Below, piece by piece: positions 60,901 to 64,000 of a DNA stretch of 64,000 bases. The translations under genes and the position numbers were made by a program. Source of the DNA: Epiperipatus broadwayi (Eukaryota > Onychophora > Udeonychophora > Euonychophora > Peripatidae); assembly GCA_028023455.1 (NCBI GenBank), contig JAQFVV010012511.1:3536165-3600164 (forward strand), written 5' to 3'. The notes under the pieces were generated by a model. The model was not told the DNA's origin. It saw nothing but the letters and a program-made list of their open reading frames with translations, and made no database searches. Each line of letters opens with the position of its first letter. Within the stretch, counting starts at the first letter, position 1.

Positions 60901-62655
60901 ATACATGATATTTTAAAAATACAATATACAATATGCATACTCGTGCATCTATATATTATCTAAATAAATTGAGATATATCACATAGTATATTTATGCCTT
61001 CATATGATATTCCAAAAACAATTAATACATCCTTAATAATAAAATAAGCATACCATTTGGTTTTCTTAACTTAGCACTTTCATAGATAAATAAACATACA
61101 TATAAAATTTCAATATATATATATATCAATAATAATTTATCTTAATCATATCCTTTAGAATTAATAATGTGAATCCATCCTCCTTGGTTGATGTCCTTGC
61201 ATTTGAAAGTTATAGACCTATTACCTCTGCAGAAAATATTAAATTTTCTGTTACCGTTTTATTTTTCTTTATTTTATAATATTGAATATCTAAATAAGCT
61301 TCATATATCATGTAAATACGAAATTATATCTTATCTAAAATAAATAACTATTAACTTATGCAATTATTTCTTAACTAATACAATAAAAAATAATAATCTA
61401 CTCAATTGTTCTTAATTTTGTTTGCGAGCAGTTAAGTTAAGTTTGAGGGAGAGAGTGATTGCTATGACTACTTAAATTCATATAAGATTTTTTCTTACCC
61501 CACCCTCTGCATACTGCTCTGCTCTTAACTCTATTCAGCAAAAACAAAATATTATAGCAAATAAAATCCAATTGAAATTTTGTCCATCTTGTCATGATAA
61601 CAGTACTTTTACAATAAAGTTTGTTCTGATTATCTAAGATGACATAAATTTCATGAAGATTAATAAAAATTACCTTGTCTATCCAGGTGTAGAATTAATT
61701 ATTTTATAAGGTAATTTTATATTTTAAAATTCTCCTTGTTTTATTCCATCTTAACACCTTAATAAAACATTATAGAAATATTTCTTTTTAAAACACTTGT
61801 TAAAGTTTTATATACAAGTATTATACATCATCGCTTTAGCGTTTCAACAGATAATTCTTTTACTTTAAATTATTTTTCACATATATGCACCCAATTTATA
61901 ATAACTTTTAATGAATAGTTAATTTAATTTTAAAGTTTTATTGCATGTGCACATATTCAATTATTAATCACTTGCAAGATTTTTCACTACTTTTACACAT
62001 TTAAATAATATTCTCTATTTTTAAGGTTTAATATATATTTAAAATAACAGTTACAGTCAACTGCTAATTGATAATTTATTTTTAGAATTTAATGTTTGCA
62101 GAGTTCTTCCAACAATTAAGATTTAGTTCATATCAAAATTTTCACAGAACTTGAAAAATATTTATAACTATTCAGTCTCTTTAAAGTTTGTGGATATATT
62201 ATAAAATGAAAACATTCACAAATAACACATATATCAAAACAGTAAATATAAAGTTCATTTTCACATATAAATTCATTTTCACATATTTGTTAGCTTGCAT
62301 TCATCATTTGTTTTTTAAATGGGAGGTAAATTTTAAAATAGTTTTTAATGATTTTTTTATAAGTAAAAATGGGTATAATTATACCATAACAGCCTATTTT
62401 TTTAGGATTAATCATTAAAATAAAAGAAGATTGTCCTTTCATCATGACCATACAAATATTATTACAAATAATTTTTTTCTGACTCCTAAATATGACTTTT
62501 CCATCTGTATGGCACCATTGTCAGCATTGACTCCTAATTATCAGTATGTCTTTTGGATAACTCATTTTGTCTTTCTTAATTACATGGTTTCAGGTGGTTT
62601 CATATGAATTATTAATTGGGAATATTAGAGTTTTCGCTCAATGATAAAATGAATT
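57950..62655. other. AT-rich DNA, no gene identified
   Basis: Microsatellite-like (TA)n runs occur near 58,545, 59,337, 59,510 and 61,115. A more complex patch at 58,990-59,170 has no recognised motif. Open frames at 60,359-60,586 and 62,188-62,418 show no domain. Confidence 0.4.
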
Positions 62656-62661
62656 AAATTA

Positions 62662-63341
62662 ACTCCTTAAATATTTAAATAATTAATTATTTTTATAGCG
62701 CTATGTTTATAATTGTAATACATTTAAAGATCAGCCTTTTCAAGCTATTGTGCATGCACTTTTTACGAGTGTTAATAATAAATGAATACTTTCACTCCCA
62801 ACACAAGATATAGTATTTATGAAAGAACAAAATGAATCCACTTGTTCTTTCCAACCCAAATGCTTATATATGGGCAAATCTTTCATAAATACTATATCTC
62901 GTGTTGGGATTAAAAGTATTCATTTATTATTAACACTCATAAAAAGCGCATGCACAATAGGTTGAAAAGGCTGATCTTTAAATGTATTACAATTATAAAC
63001 ATAGTGCTATAAAAATAATTGTTTATTTACATATGTTTAAGTTTCATTTGAGAGTGACGTTTAGTAAATTCCAGATAATTTTGTCGACGTCATTCATTCA
63101 GATATTGTAAACAGTAATTTAAAGTGAGTGGTTTATCCTCATGCTTTCACTTCCAGTACTTAAGATTTGCTCATATATAAGCATTTGGGTTGGAAAGAAC
63201 AAGTGGATTCATTTTGTTCTTTCATAAATACTATATCTCGTGTTGGGAGTGAAAGTATTCATTTATTATTAACACTCGTAAAAAGCGCATGCACAATAGC
63301 TTGAAAAGGCTGATCTTTAAATGTATTACTCCTTAAATATT
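62662..63341. mobile_element. Composite foldback element with 14-bp TSD
   Basis: ACTCCTTAAATATT occurs at 62,662-62,675 and 63,328-63,341 around 652 bp. Inside, a forward block (about 62,722-62,876) is followed by an inverted partial copy (62,881-63,020), a unique 150-bp stretch, and a second inverted copy (63,169-63,327). Shared sequence includes ATAAATACTATATCTCGTGT and AAGCGCATGCACAATAG. The inverted copies are very similar, so the element is fairly young. No frame, no hammerhead core. The duplication length equals that of the hammerhead elements. Confidence 0.8.
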
Positions 63342-63344
63342 ACA

Positions 63345-64000
63345 AATCATATTAGAATATACTTTTAACACTTTACAGACCAGGGGAAAAATAAATAAAA
63401 AATTATAACTAACTTTTTACTTGTTTGGAAAGAAATGTTTTATAAATAATTACTGATTAAAGATTGAATAACTGACTAGTGACTATTGAATAACTTTATT
63501 TATAGCTTTTATCCCTCATCTTTTGATTGGCTACTTTAGTTTTTAGACAAGAAAAATTTATATATAATTAATTTTCTGTCTGGATTTTTTTTAAAAATAA
63601 TTTATTTAATTTTTATATTAAATAATTTTATTTAATATTTCACTTAAGTCTTAATATTTAATTATACTTTTCAATAATAAAACTATTTTTTTTAACATGA
63701 GTTTAAAAATGTATAAAATATTATTAAAACAATTTTGATACAATTTTTCAACAAAATCTAAAATAATTTGCAACATGCATTAAATATAATGAATAAATTA
63801 TCTTTATCAATCAGGAATTAAAATGAATTAATTTATCAAAACTTGGGTGCACAAAGATGAACACACACATTATAGACTTTATGACATTATTATTATATAA
63901 TTTAAAATAATTAACCAAGTATAAATAATTATTTAAAATACATTATAAAAACTTACTGAATATTAAATTTTATAGTTAAAACTGATATTTCAACATTATA
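63345..64000. other. AT-rich DNA, nothing identified
   Basis: No supported feature to the window end. Confidence 0.5.

Noticed and set aside
62676-63327. Hidden hammerhead in the 14-bp-TSD foldback
   Set aside because: GGCTGATCTTT is the only near match and lacks the required CTGANGA residues.

Overview
The window is very AT-rich, repeat-dominated eukaryotic DNA, most likely from an invertebrate animal. I find no intact protein-coding gene and no open frame above roughly 130 codons. Nearly everything recognisable is mobile-element debris: decayed non-LTR retrotransposons, a decayed Penelope-like reverse transcriptase, two tiny tRNA-derived SINEs with perfect target-site duplications, and many long foldback or hairpin repeats. 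The vertebrate/invertebrate-type TTAGGG-like tract near 57 kb, the three LINE types and the tRNA-derived SINEs fit a metazoan. The phylum cannot be fixed from the sequence.

The main discovery is a set of hammerhead self-cleaving ribozyme (HHR) motifs carried by small non-coding retroelements. One family has a monomer of about 453-456 bp. It occurs as a 1.4-unit tandem (10,168-10,819), an inverted dimer (15,959-16,933) and a 1.15-unit tandem inside a LINE (39,137-39,659). Two of these insertions have 14-bp identical target-site duplications and the third a diverged 9-bp one. A related family (about 345-380 bp period) forms a four-copy palindrome at 1.35-2.65 kb, and a further relic lies at 17.0-17.3 kb. 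A different, unrelated HHR with every catalytic residue intact lies at the centre of a hairpin at 26,888-27,148, with a decayed relative near 34.05 kb. The copies show compensatory pairing in stem II and a palindromic two-base-pair stem III, as in dimeric HHRs of retrozymes and Penelope-like elements. A decayed Penelope-like reverse transcriptase with a head-to-tail duplicated region (about 35.9-38.29 kb) is a plausible, unproven relative of the missing autonomous partner.

Layout: 0-1.3 kb featureless AT; 1.35-2.65 kb HHR palindrome; 2.9-4.0 kb TIR element plus hairpin; 5.3-5.5 kb hairpin; 5.8-8.3 kb RTE-type LINE copy 1; 9.0 kb SINE 1; 10.15-10.83 kb HHR tandem; 11.3-14.1 kb repeat interrupted by a Tx1/L1-like LINE; 15.6 kb SINE 2; 15.9-16.9 kb HHR inverted dimer; 17.0-17.3 kb HHR relic; 21.0-21.66 kb GC-richer unidentified segment; 22.4-22.6 kb hairpin; 23.9-26.7 kb RTE copy 2; 26.9-27.15 kb intact HHR hairpin; 27.9-28.1 and 29.6-29.7 kb antisense LINE scraps; 30.2-33.3 kb second LINE type; 33.9-34.3 kb HHR relic; 35.9-38.3 kb Penelope-like remains with a LINE scrap; 38.3-42.0 kb RTE copy 3 with the HHR element inside; 42.2-44.4 kb giant palindrome; 44.4-49.8 kb featureless; 49.8-53.5 kb tandem repeats; 56.9-57.9 kb telomere-like and GC-hairpin segment; 62.66-63.34 kb foldback with a 14-bp target-site duplication; the remainder AT-rich and unassigned.

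The elements do not form a pathway. They record successive insertions: LINE copies decayed by many stops, later invaded by the HHR element (39.1 kb), and an older repeat split by a LINE (11.7-13.6 kb).
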